This document shows, piece after piece, positions 44,863 to 54,989 of a stretch of 64,000 bases of DNA. The notes beneath the pieces were generated by a model. The model had not been told where the DNA came from and ran no database searches. It saw only the letters and a program-made list of their open reading frames with translations. The position numbers and the translations under genes were made by a program. This stretch comes from Eurosta solidaginis. Lineage: Eukaryota; Arthropoda; Insecta; Diptera; Tephritidae. Each line of letters opens with the position of its first letter. The first letter of the stretch is position 1. Location: contig NC_090320.1 of the NCBI RefSeq assembly GCF_040869045.1, positions 240,002,978 through 240,066,977 on the forward strand, given 5' to 3'.

Positions 44863-45344
44863 TTATGTTGACTAAAACTTTTCCATTTCCACCCAGGAAA
44901 AGAAAATAAGCTCTCCCATAAAGGAAATACAAACCGCAGGCATTGTTTTCCTGCACGTTACTTCATATTTCAGAAAGACACTAATGTAGTATATTTTTAT
45001 GATATTGGAAAAATCATTGCTGCAGATAAGTCAAGAATCAACACTTAGAATTATGAGGGCGACTCCGTTTTGTAATAATGGCTTCACCTGTCTGGTTTGA
45101 TTGAATCATGGGTGGTATTTATAAATCAAATTATTGATTTTTTCAAGTCTCAGTACTTCAAGGGATTTATATATAAAATTTAGTCTTAATTGGAACAGGT
45201 TAAGAGGGATCTTACATTGGTGACAGTTCATCCTTAGGTTAGGTTACGTTGAACTGGCCAATCAGAAGTTTATTTAACCAACAAACTGAAAACCCCAAAC
45301 TAAAACCAGGACCTATGTCATAAAATAACTATGTCCTCTTACCA

Positions 45345-45600
45345 AATACCAGAAGCCTTCAAGGACCTATGCCACTTGCTGCTTCTAGATCTGACAGCTG
45401 TATCACTCCGTTTAGCTGGAGTCTTAGCCTGGCAAGCGCAGGGCACGGGCATAAAACGTGCTCCAGCCTTTCCTCCTCCAACCACACTTCCTACATCTGC
45501 TGACCAAGCCTTATTATATAGAAGCAACTTTGTTATTCTAAGGTTGTAAGGCCTACACATAATCTTCGACACTTTACAGCCCCGCGCTTGGACCCACGCC
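45345..45600 (-). mobile_element. LINE RNase H-tail fragment (first copy)
   Basis: The minus strand reads 'LEEERLEHVLCPCPALARLR' between two stops, the Glu-rich, His-x5-Cys-Pro block after RNase H in I/jockey-type LINEs. The plus and minus 72-77-codon frames here are not this frame. The second copy is at 47,177-47,432. Confidence 0.75.
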
Positions 45601-45931
45601 TTTCATCCTTACATATAAAATAAAGTCGTTAAATGACTATTAAATGTAATAATTCTGCACAGAAAGCTCCGATTGCAAAGCAGTTTTTATGCATTTTAAA
45701 ACCGTAAAATGGTTAATTTCGATAGATGTGAAGAAGTTTATAACAAAGTCATGGCAAATTACTAAAATATTATGATACTTTGAACTATTTACTTTTGTTC
45801 TGTTTAAAACAAAAATTGTGCATTCCTTTCTAACATAACCAAAATTGTTTATACAAAATTAACATTTTTCAAAAAATAACAGTTTGTGTGTGTGTTTGCT
45901 GTCAATCATCCGTTCAAACATACATTCAGAG

Positions 45932-46193
45932 CATGGCTCAACTATATGGTTGGCTCATCTCATCAGCTGATTTAATTTTTTTTCATTTCACTGGAGTAGG
46001 GATTGTCAAAAGGAGATGGCAAACTCATAATGAAACCCACACATTGACAACTTTTTCTTACAACACACAAAAACTGCTAAGTTTTATGTTTTCATTCCAT
46101 TCCATTCGACTAACACGAACACGCAGATTTTGGCAATCTGAACAAAGGTATGTTGTTGCAGTAGAGATAAGTCAACCATATAGTTGAGCCATG
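45932..46193. mobile_element. hAT MITE, 262 bp (first copy)
   Basis: Ends 'catggctcaactatatggttg' and complement 'caaccatatagttgagccatg', flanked by the 8-bp duplication attcagag (45,924-45,931; 46,194-46,201). An 8-bp target is diagnostic for hAT-type transposition. No coding. Confidence 0.85.
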
Positions 46194-47176
46194 ATTCAGA
46201 GAGAGCAGTCCACCACATCAGGTGATGAATTATCAAATTGTGAAAAAGACCAAAAGCGAAAGAAAGCCTGAAAACCTATGTAAGTATATAGGCATGTTCC
46301 TTTCATATCGTTTTGAGTTCGGCGTCACATACACATTCTTCGAACAAAACCGATTAAAGCCGCATACATCTTTTAAACACACTCAACTGTTAAACTTTGA
46401 TAAATGACTAGTAGAGACAAAATATGTCCGCACACTACACTTAGACGATTTGTTTTTTTTTTTCAAATTTCCAAGGTAATTGCATAGACAGGGAGAGTTC
46501 CTGTTAAGTTTTTTCCGAAAACTGGGCCAGAGACCTATTAATTTTAAAAAATCATATTAAGGATGGGACAGTTAGTGGGATAGTAGTGTAGTAGTATAAT
46601 CTCTAATTCTATCGATATTGATTTTTCGGTCTCGAAATCATATTTTATGTATACTATAAACTTAATATAATCTATTACAGGTTTACATGATGAGTTATGT
46701 TGACTAAAACTTTTCCATTTCCACCCAGGAAAAGAAAATAAGCTCTCCCATAAAGGAAATACAAACCGCAGGCATTGTTTTCCTGCACGTTACTTCATAT
46801 TTCAGAAAGACACTAATGTAGTATATTTTTATGATATTGGAAAAATCATTGCTGCAGATAAGTCAAGAATCAACACTTAGAATTATGAGGGCGACTCCGT
46901 TTTGTAATAATGGCTTCACCTGTCTGGTTTGATTGAATCATGGGTGGTATTTATAAATCAAATTATTGATTTTTTCAAGTCTCAGTACTTCAAGGGATTT
47001 ATATATAAAATTTAGTCTTAATTGGAACAGGTTAAGAGGGATCTTAGATTGGTGACAGTTCATCCTTAGGTTAGGTTACGTTGAACTGGCCAATCAGAAG
47101 TTTATTTAACCAACAAACTGAAAACCCCAAACTAAAACCAGGACCTATGTCATAAAATAACTATGTCCTCTTACCA

Positions 47177-47432
47177 AATACCAGAAGCCTTCAAGGACCT
47201 ATGCCACTTGCTGCTTCTAGATCTGACAGCTGTATCACTCCGTTTAGCTGGAGTCTTAGCCTGGCAAGCGCAGGGCACGGGCATAAAACGTGCTCCAGCC
47301 TTTCCTCCTCCAACCACACTTCCTACATCTGCTGACCAAGCCTTATTATATAGAAGCAACTTTGTTATTCTAAGGTTGTAAGGCCTACACATAATCTTCG
47401 ACACTTTACAGCCCCGCGCTTGGACCCACGCC
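47177..47432 (-). mobile_element. LINE RNase H-tail fragment (second copy)
   Basis: Duplicate of 45,345-45,600 by the 1.83-kb tandem duplication, not by separate retrotransposition. Confidence 0.7.
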
Positions 47433-47763
47433 TTTCATCCTTACATATAAAATAAAGTCGTTAAATGACTATTAAATGTAATAATTCTGCACAGAAAGCT
47501 CCGATTGCAAAGCAGTTTTTATGCATTTTAAAACCGTAAAATGGTTAATTTCGATAGATGTGAAGAAGTTTATAACAAAGTCATGGCAAATTACTAAAAT
47601 ATTATGATACTTTGAACTATTTACTTTTGTTCTGTTTAAAACAAAAATTGTGCATTCCTTTCTAACATAACCAAAATTTTATATACAAAATTAACATTTT
47701 TCAAAAAATAACAGTTTGTGTGTGTGTTTGCTGTCAATCATCCGTTCAAACATACATTCAGAG

Positions 47764-48025
47764 CATGGCTCAACTATATGGTTGGCTCATCTCATCAGCT
47801 GATTTAATTTTTTTTCATTTCACTGGAGTAGGGATTGTCAAAAGGAGATGGCAAACTCATAATGAAACCCACACATTGACAACTTTTTCTTACAACACAC
47901 AAAAACTGCTAAGTTTTATGTTTTCATTCCATTCCATTCGACTAACACGAACACGCAGATTTTGGCAATCTGAACAAAGGTATGTTGTTGCAGTAGAGAT
48001 AAGTCAACCATATAGTTGAGCCATG
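47764..48025. mobile_element. hAT MITE (second copy)
   Basis: Duplicate of 45,932-46,193, with the same attcagag on both sides (47,756-47,763; 48,026-48,033), so it was carried along by the tandem duplication. Confidence 0.85.
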
Positions 48026-48515
48026 ATTCAGAGAGAGCAGTCCACCACATCAGGTGATGAATTATCAAATTGTGAAAAAGACCAAAAGCGAAAGAAAGCC
48101 TGAAAACCTATGTAAGTATATAGGCATGTTCCTTTCATATCGTTTTGACTTCGGCGTCACATACACATTCTTCGAACAAAACCGATTAAAGCCGCATACA
48201 TCTTTTAAACACACTCAACTGTTAAACTTTGATAAATGACTAGTAGAGACAAAATATGTCCGCACACTACACTCAGACGATTTGTTTTTTTTTTTTTTTT
48301 TCAAATTTCCAAGGTAATTGCATAGACAGGGAGAGTTCCTGTTAAGTTTTTTCCGAAAACTGGGCCAGAGACCTATTAATTTTAAAAAATCATATTAAGG
48401 ATGGGACAGTTAGTGGGATAGTAGTGTAGTAGTATAATGTCTAATTCTATCGATATTGATTTTTCGGTCTCGAAATCATATTTTATGTATACTATAAACT
48501 TAATATAATCTATTA

Positions 48516-49544
48516 ATTTGCTAATTTTAATTTACTCATAATCTGTAAGAATATGTTTCATGTTCGTATACTAATTCAAATAAATAAATAAATATATTTT
48601 CTTAGGAAGCGTATTTGCTAGAAATTTGCATAGGAAACGCGATGTAGGGAAAGCGGGGGAAGTAGAAAGCGACTGAGAAAGAGATAAAGTTAGACGAAGA
48701 TAGAGAAATAAAAGGGGAGGGAGAGGGTTCGATACAGAGAGAGAGAGAGAGAGCAGAAAGGAGATAAAAGGATGGAGAAGAAAAGAGAGATAGCGAGAGA
48801 AAAGCGCGAGTACAACCATTCCTGGGTAAAATATACAAATTTCTTGAAAGTCATGCAGACAAACTAAGGTTAGGTCAGAAAAACGTCTGCCGCGTTTGCC
48901 AGTATTTTAATATATTTAGTCTTCAGGGCGTAACCTGAACTTAAACCTCTGTGCAACACGCCTTATCCCTTTCCAATCTGCACCAAAACCTATATATGCT
49001 ATCGCCAACTGTAGTATCATCGAATTTGGTTTTTAGAAACCAAAAAATTCAATTTAAATTTTTTGAATATCCATAAAGAAATCTTAATGCTGACCCATCT
49101 GCGACACCCCTCAACCGTCTCCAATAATGACCAAATCTAATTGTGATATTTTTGACCTTCATTTTACTATTTGTAGGGAAAATACTGTAAAAAAAAAACG
49201 ATTGCTTCATTAATAAGGACCACCCTTGGGTACATACATAGTTATTTGAAATGCATTCATTTTGATATCTTGACATCGACATGTGTTGAAATCATTCATG
49301 TTTCATTATTAGAAAACCGTCGCAAATATATTTATGTATTTTTAAATGATGTATCTTTTTACTGTACACACATTTTTAAAATATTCTTGGAGGCCACCAC
49401 AAAAAGATTGATACACGACTTGCCATTGCGAAATCAACCACTTCTCATGGAAAATAGAGCTTTGGATGAGTTGATGTCCACGTGCATTAAAGGTTGAATA
49501 ACACAGTACGCATTTGGGCGCGGTAAAGGACTTTCTATGAAATA
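48516..49544. other. Stretch with a purine-rich tract
   Basis: 48,605-48,805 is almost wholly purine with a (ga)n core near 48,738-48,752. Long pyrimidine-side frames there are low complexity. 48,806-49,544 holds only motif-free frames (for example 83 codons at 49,246). Confidence 0.4.
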
Positions 49545-50025
49545 CCAGAAAACACATATGAGCTCTGTCCCCGCCAAGCGGCAGCCAGACGATGAGCTAA
49601 TGTACGAGACTTATATCGTCTGATATATCTCCTAACGCTATTAGCTAAGTCATTCAAGCTGTCCTGCTCCCTTATTTCACAGCGAACTTGCGACTTTCCA
49701 AACACCAACAAGGCTTTCGAAAATTACAAGGAACCGCCACCGCGCTAAACGCCATCAACACACAAATGAATTGCGGACTGAACCAAACATCCACCATAGA
49801 ACACTACTCGTAGCGCTAGACTTATCAAAATAATTTGACACAGTCAGTTACAGCCCGTTGTTGTAAGACTTGTAGGGATCTCCCATTCATCATAGTCGCT
49901 CCGGTTCAGGAACGTAGCATCAAAACCAAGAAGAATAAAACAAGGGATTTCACAGGGTGGTGCCCTACTACCAGTTTTTTTTTAGTTTTACATGCTGACT
50001 GTCCGATAATGGTACCAGGTCTGGT
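49545..50025 (+). mobile_element. Jockey-like LINE, segment 1 (reverse transcriptase)
   Basis: Plus frames carry 'LPYFTANLRLSKHQQGFRKL', a broken 'LVALDLSK.FDTV' (first catalytic aspartate block) and 'RIKQGISQGGA', in the order of jockey-type reverse transcriptases, with stops and a deletion. It is cut by the LINE at 50,026 in the middle of the A-D-D motif region ('ADCPIMVPG') and continues at 50,513. Confidence 0.7.
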
Positions 50026-50503
50026 TGTTGTTGTTGTAGCAATGCTCGCCCCACCCAATAGGCGCGACCGATCACAAATTGTCATCAATATCCTCTAACG
50101 GGTGTCCAAGGAAACTTGCCTTTCAACAGGGGTGGACCATAAGGAAAGGGGTGTTAGAGGCGTTGGTTCCACATTACAATTAAAGAGATGGTTGGTGTCA
50201 TGTGGGGACACATTGCAAGCAGGGCATACATTTTGTATGTCGGGGTTGATTCTGGATAGGTAAGAGTTTAACCTGTTACAGTATCCAGAACGAAGTTGAG
50301 CAAGAGTGACACGCGTTTCCCTGGGGAGTATGCGTTCCTCTTCTGCGAGTTCTGGATATTTTTCTTCAAGTACTGGATTCACCGGGCAATTCCCGACATA
50401 AAGGTCCGACGCCTGTCTATGGAGTTCACCAAGGACCTGCTTGTGTTTTTCCGCTTCATACGGCTGGGTTCTCAGGTGCCGTATTTCCTCAAAATGCTTA
50501 CGG
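50026..50503 (-). mobile_element. 5'-truncated LINE inserted in another LINE
   Basis: Starts (minus strand) at about 50,503 and ends in a (caa)n tail at 50,026. A 9-bp duplication, aggtctggt, flanks it (50,017-50,025; 50,504-50,512). One open frame from 50,503 to the stop at 50,095 encodes about 135 residues: 'LRKHFEEIRHLRTQPYEAEK', then 'LAQLRSGYCNRLNSYLSRI' and a C-x2-C...H-x4-C block, the C-terminal tail of jockey-like LINEs. The intact frame and clean duplication suggest a fairly recent insertion. Confidence 0.8.
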
Positions 50504-50512
50504 AGGTCTGGT

Positions 50513-50849
50513 CCATACGTTGACTGTATTTTCTGTGAAATTAAAAACTTTTATCTCTCTAGTCTTTCCAGTTTTTAAACCTTGCGAAATTTGGTACTAT
50601 CGCCGACCTCATGACCTGCGTTTTGGCGAGCACGTGGGCGTAACTGTACTTAAAGTTCAGAGTCGTAGCAAAATCCTCAAGTCTGTCACTGGCAGCACTG
50701 GTGCAAAGACAAAGAAACGTCAAAGCTACCCATGGTGGCCGAGCTTAAAGAAAACACACGTGAAGAAGCTCTAGGTCTGTCAAAACATCGGGCTCAGAAC
50801 TGCCACGGACAACATTTACATAGTGAGGAAATAATACTCTCTATCAACG
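50513..50849 (+). mobile_element. Jockey-like LINE, segment 2
   Basis: The host frame resumes directly after the duplication and reaches 'VLKVQSRSKILKSVTGST', the thumb/connection region, then 'CQNIGLRTAT' in another frame. It is interrupted again at 50,850. Confidence 0.7.
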
Positions 50850-51214
50850 GCGGCCACCGTGGTGTGATGGTAGCGTGCTCCGCCTATCACACCGTATGCC
50901 GTGGGTTCAACTCCCGGGCAAAGCAACATCAAAATTTTAGAAATAAGATTTTTCAATTAGAAGAAAATTTTTCTAAGCGGGGTCGCCCCTCGGCAGTGTC
51001 TGGCAAGCGCTCCGATTGTATTTCTGCCATGAAAAGCTCTCAGTGAAAACTCATCTGCCTTGCAGATGCCGTTCGGAGTCGGCATAAAATATGTAGGTCC
51101 CGTCCGGCCAATTTGTAGGGAAAAATCAAGAGGAGCACGACGCAAATTGGAAGAGAAGCTCGGCCTTAGATCTCTTCGGAGGTTATCGCGCCTTACATTT
51201 ATTTATTTATTTTT
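50850..51214 (+). mobile_element. tRNA-derived SINE, 365 bp
   Basis: The 5' end looks like a tRNA: A box around 50,860-50,873 (tggtgtgatggtag) and B box ggttcaactcc at 50,904-50,914. A conserved-looking body follows ('aagcggggtcgcccctcggc', 'actcatctgccttgcagatg') and an (attt)n tail. Imperfect 8-bp duplications flank it: tatcaacg (50,842-50,849) and tataaacg (51,215-51,222). Transcription would be by RNA polymerase III. It lies in the same sense as the host LINE. Confidence 0.85.
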
Positions 51215-51222
51215 TATAAACG

Positions 51223-51770
51223 TGAGATACGAAATGCTGAACAATCAGTCTCTGTTGAATACTCAAAAACTTGGACATATCAACAGACATCTTATTGAAG
51301 AAACCCCGCCTCCCAGAGATGTAAGGGGGCATCTCCACAAGCACTACGAAGAAATCTGGCACAAAAAAATTCAGACGTTTGAACGAAAAGATCAAATAGT
51401 TAGCAAAGTCATGTGCCGAAAAATGCCCAGTGAGCTCCGTTTTTAGTTAAAATCTCTGAAACTCGTAGTGCAGGAAAGCAGTCGCCGGGGACCAGGGAGA
51501 CGCCTTACTCCATCAAAACTTCGATGGTTAAACTCGTATTTATACAAAACTAAGCCTGATACACATAATGTATGTTCCGCATGTAATGTGTATCCACATG
51601 ACATCAGCCATCTTCTCAATTGCAATGTGGAGCCAACGCCTCTAAAACCCATATATCTTTGGCCCAACCCTGTCGAAACTACACGATTTCTTGGACCACC
51701 GTAACAGAATATTGATGACAATTCGTCAGTGATCGCATTTATTGGATATGTAAATCAACAACAACAACAT
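51223..51770 (+). mobile_element. Jockey-like LINE, segment 3 (3' end)
   Basis: The frame resumes as 'VRYEMLNNQSLLNTQKLGH' and reaches the tail block 'SNPYLYKTKPDTHN'-like, 'CSACNVYPHDISHLLNCNVE' (C-x2-C...H-x4-C), homologous to the inserted LINE at 50,095-50,382. It ends in (caa)n at about 51,757-51,770. Confidence 0.75.
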
Positions 51771-51794
51771 CTCTGGCAACATCACGACATCAAA

Positions 51795-52030
51795 ATCATG
51801 CTTGCCGATTTAAACGTGATGTGGGTAAGGAATTTTTGGTTCTAAGTGGGAAAACTCTGCCTGAACGATTTAGTATTGCCGAAAGAGTGGGATTGATCGA
51901 CTTCGCCACTGCTCGAAATATGGTGATTTGCTCGTACCAGGTTTCAGTAGTCAGGCTGTCTCGTGACCGAAGAACACGAAACCAAATTGATGATGTCGTG
52001 TCTGACGGCAGGCGTAGCATCAGTGAATGA
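51795..52030 (+). mobile_element. RTE-like LINE endonuclease fragment
   Basis: The frame from 51,821 reads 'VGLIDFATARNMVICS' and then 'RTRNQIDDVVSDGRRSIS', matching the L-I-D-F-A-A-x-x-N-M-V and N-Q-I-D-H-V-x-x-D-G-R motifs near the end of the RTE endonuclease. The first half of the domain and the whole reverse transcriptase are missing. A purine-rich tract follows (52,020-52,170). Confidence 0.65.
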
Positions 52031-52499
52031 AAGGGAAGCACGAAGAAGCTAGAAAGCAGACGAAAAGGTAGTGGGAGACCAGAAAGGGTAGAATAGAAAG
52101 AAATTCGAAATGCCAGAGGAAGTGGGATAAATAAGAACGAAAAAAAGGAAGGAAAAGGGAAACTAAGGGCGTAAAAGCTTTTTTGCATTTATACTTAAAA
52201 GTCAAGGTTCAAGCAGAACGAAATTTGCGGAGTCCGCTAGTTTTTAAAAAATTTTTTTCCTATGAAATGCAACCCCGCACTGTATACTATTCTGTATATT
52301 CTACCTGTGACTTGGTGGCGGAGAACATAGCGTTAGCAATTGTAACGAGACTCAATGCCTCGGGGCAGCTTGAGCGCAGACCATACGGCTATAGTTGTAT
52401 AGCTTAAAGAAGTATAGGACAAACATAGTGCCTAGTTCCCTGCCTAAGTTTCGATGGATTTCTTGGAGCCACTATAGAGTTGGAAGGTGGCGTAAGTGC

Positions 52500-52925
52500 A
52501 GCAAACGGCAGAGTAGGCGATGCACGTGTTCACCCATGGTTCCACAGTAATGGATGGAGCCCTACTCTTCCATATACCACCCCGGAAATAAACAGAGCTT
52601 ACAAGCTACCAGATCACTGTAGATTTTTTCAGGCAGAAGTAGTAGCCGTGACTAAAGCAGGAGAAACACTGGAGGAAAAAAGTTTAAGTAAACTACAGCC
52701 GCATCAATGCATACATTTACAGTAAAGCAGAAATTAAAGCAATAATATAGAATGTAAAAGTGTGTTAGAGTGTACGCAATCCCTGGAAATAATCGGTATA
52801 TGGAGAAACATGGATCTATATTGGGTGCCAGGGCATATGGGAAGAGATGGAAATGAAAAAGTGGATGAACTAGTTAAACAGCGCGCATCTCTCGAAGCTG
52901 GTAACGTAAGCGTCCCAGTCAGGAG
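52500..52925 (+). mobile_element. LINE RNase H fragment
   Basis: Broken plus frames encode 'LPDHCRFFQAEVVAVTKAGE' near 52,600 and 'LYWVPGHMGRDGNEKVDEL' near 52,815, the second and fourth acidic blocks of retroelement RNase H (F-Q-A-E and W-V-P-G-H-x-G-x-x-G-N-E-x-A-D). The third block is damaged. Confidence 0.7.
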
Positions 52926-52999
52926 CTAAATCGTAACATCGAATGCCGTTTTTTAAAACACAATAGCAAAAAAGCGTACTTCCTAGATCCATAATGTAT

Positions 53000-53588
53000 T
53001 GTAACTAATTTTTGGAAATTCTGATTATTGTGATAATTTTTCACCTTTTGCTATCGTTCGAATCACTGAACTGTCGAATGAATAACTCAAATATTCAGTA
53101 TAGCAATATCTCCTTAATTTACAACTCTACTGTAGTAGTATTTCACAATTACAATACTCGCGTACTTTGCAAAAAGCATGCTAAAATCAAACTGAATCAA
53201 TACTCCTCAGCTTGCAATGCTTTTATACTCTCTGTTGCCTCGTTCGCATATTTCTCCTAAGGTCTAGACTTTTCACGAATATGCCTTCTGGAAAAGTTGT
53301 ATCTCATACTTGGTTATTTAACTATATATCCGTGTATGTGTGAGTAACAACTTCTGCTCTTAGCTCACCGCAACGTGATGTGTAATTGTGTGCTCGTATG
53401 TGAAATAATCTCTCTGCTTCAAGCTGCTGGTTATGTGTATGGAATATTCTTCTTTGCGTTGTACATATGTAAGTATGGCTGCTTGCTTTAATGCGTACAT
53501 GTACATAAGTTTGGCTGCTTGCTTTTTGTTGTTGTTGTGATTATTTACTAACAGCATAGTGATGTTAGAAATGCTAATATTCGCCACA
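53000..53588 (-). mobile_element. Solo LTR (Ty3/gypsy-like), 589 bp
   Basis: On the minus strand it begins TGTGGCGAATATT and ends ...AGTTACA, flanked by the 4-bp duplication gtat (52,996-52,999; 53,589-53,592). TATA box tataaaa at 53,221-53,227 (complement). Same family as 34,736 and 54,937. Confidence 0.85.
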
Positions 53589-53799
53589 GTATTATTTTTT
53601 TTTTAAATAGTTGGATGGCCTAACTTTTATCGCTTGTGTGTAAATGGTTTTAGAACCGTGATCGTATGTTAGGATTCCATAGCAGATTAAGCGAGATTAA
53701 AAGGGGGCGAGAGTTACATATGATCAATCAATCAAGAAAGTTCGTGGCTGCAAAGCGTCGAACAGGTCATGTGCAAGTCTTGCAACCTTAGACTAATCA

Positions 53800-54065
53800 T
53801 GTAACTCTAATCATTGAAAAGAGGGGCGGTAGGCTTATGGCGGTTATTTTGACTGGACACTGCCTTGTAGCGTCAAATCTTGCTTTCAAATTAGGCATTG
53901 TCGGTGATATCCGCTAGGGGAAGAACGGGTTGGAGGAGGAAACGATCGAGCTCGTTTTGTGCTCGTGCCCTGCGCTCGCCAGGATAATAATCCAGCTATT
54001 AGGAGTGGCACAGCTATAAGATATAGAATCAGCAGAGTTATTTTATAACATAGTTCCTGGTGTTC
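53800..54065 (+). mobile_element. LINE RNase H-tail fragment
   Basis: The plus strand reads 'MAVILTGHCLVASNLAFKLG' and, after a stop, 'LEEETIELVLCSCPALARII', the same family block as 45,345-45,600 but on the opposite strand. The 103-codon minus frame here is a shadow. Confidence 0.7.
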
Positions 54066-54936
54066 GATAGAGGTTTTCAGCTTGGTCGTTGAATTAACGT
54101 CGGGTAATACTATGGACTCATCAGTCTGTGTGCGGTCTTTACGGACTATCCAGTTCAACACAGAATTGCTCATGAAATAGATATTTATCCCAGCCATCTA
54201 TAGATTTAGCATGGAATTACCCATGTAATAATAAATACTAATTATCTAGGAACCAGCTTTAAAACTATAAAATTTAGTAAATTTACTTATAGTAGTTTAT
54301 TATTATTTCTTTTCTATTTAGATATAAAACGAAAGATAATTTAAGTTTGCCAAAAGTAAATCCATAAAATGTTAAATTCAGGAAATATTTTATTTATGAA
54401 ATATGGAATATGGCATAGGAATGACGATTATTCCTTTGATCTATTCAATTACTGTTAGTTGATTTTTGTAAAATACAAAATAAAAATAAAACATATACAT
54501 AACAACAACAACAAACATGTTAATGAGGAGCACACATCGTTAAATGTAATTTTAAATTATTTAAGTAAACGGAAGAAGAAAAATCCAAAATTTTCACAGT
54601 TCAATGCCAAACAACATAAAACTTTATTTTTCTATGCATAGTAGAATATTATGAGGGCAGTCAGAAAAGAAATTAAAAAAATTAAAATAAGAAAAAGAAA
54701 ATTGAGGTAAATGCCGCTAAGAGTGACGAATGGAAAAACTTATTTAGCAGCAACAAAAATAAAAAATTGTTAGCAATTTTTAGTTTCATATTTATTTATG
54801 TATATCTGTTTGTATGAGCTATAGTGAAACCTATCTTGGGCGGACACTCACCGTCAGCAAACTATTGTTCGCCCAAGAGATGTGTCCGCTCAACGGAGTG
54901 GGCAGCTATTTCACACATTTTTTAATTAGTTAATAG
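54066..54936. other. AT-rich stretch, nothing recognised
   Basis: Low-complexity A-rich sequence with no motif-bearing frame. Confidence 0.35.
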
Positions 54937-54989
54937 TGTAACGAATCTTTGGGAAATTCCTGTTTATTTTGCACCTTTAGCTATCGTTC

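Larger units (their letters stand above)
44863..46677. repeat. Tandem duplication, copy 1
   Basis: Nearly identical to 46,695-48,515, offset 1,832 bp. Only scattered substitutions are visible (for example cttacattgg / cttagattgg; gagttcgg / gacttcgg) plus a poly-T length difference near 46,450. It carries a minus-strand LINE fragment (45,345-45,600) and a hAT MITE (45,932-46,193). Its open frames are duplicated non-genes. Confidence 0.9.
46695..48515. repeat. Tandem duplication, copy 2
   Basis: Second copy of 44,863-46,677. Between the copies lie 17 bp, of which 46,679-46,694 equal 44,616-44,631, about 230 bp upstream of copy 1. The right edge leaves the duplicated sequence after 'tctatta'. 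Confidence 0.9.

Noticed and set aside
45331..46187. Paired frames of 72-99 codons repeated in both duplication copies as a gene family
   Set aside because: They overlay an antisense LINE fragment and a hAT MITE. Repetition is explained by the tandem duplication.
50850..50920. A genuine tRNA gene
   Set aside because: The A and B boxes are present but the acceptor arm does not close and the sequence runs into a SINE body with an (attt)n tail.
52020..52188. 130-codon minus frame rich in Phe, Leu and Ser
   Set aside because: Complement of a purine-rich tract; low complexity with no motif.
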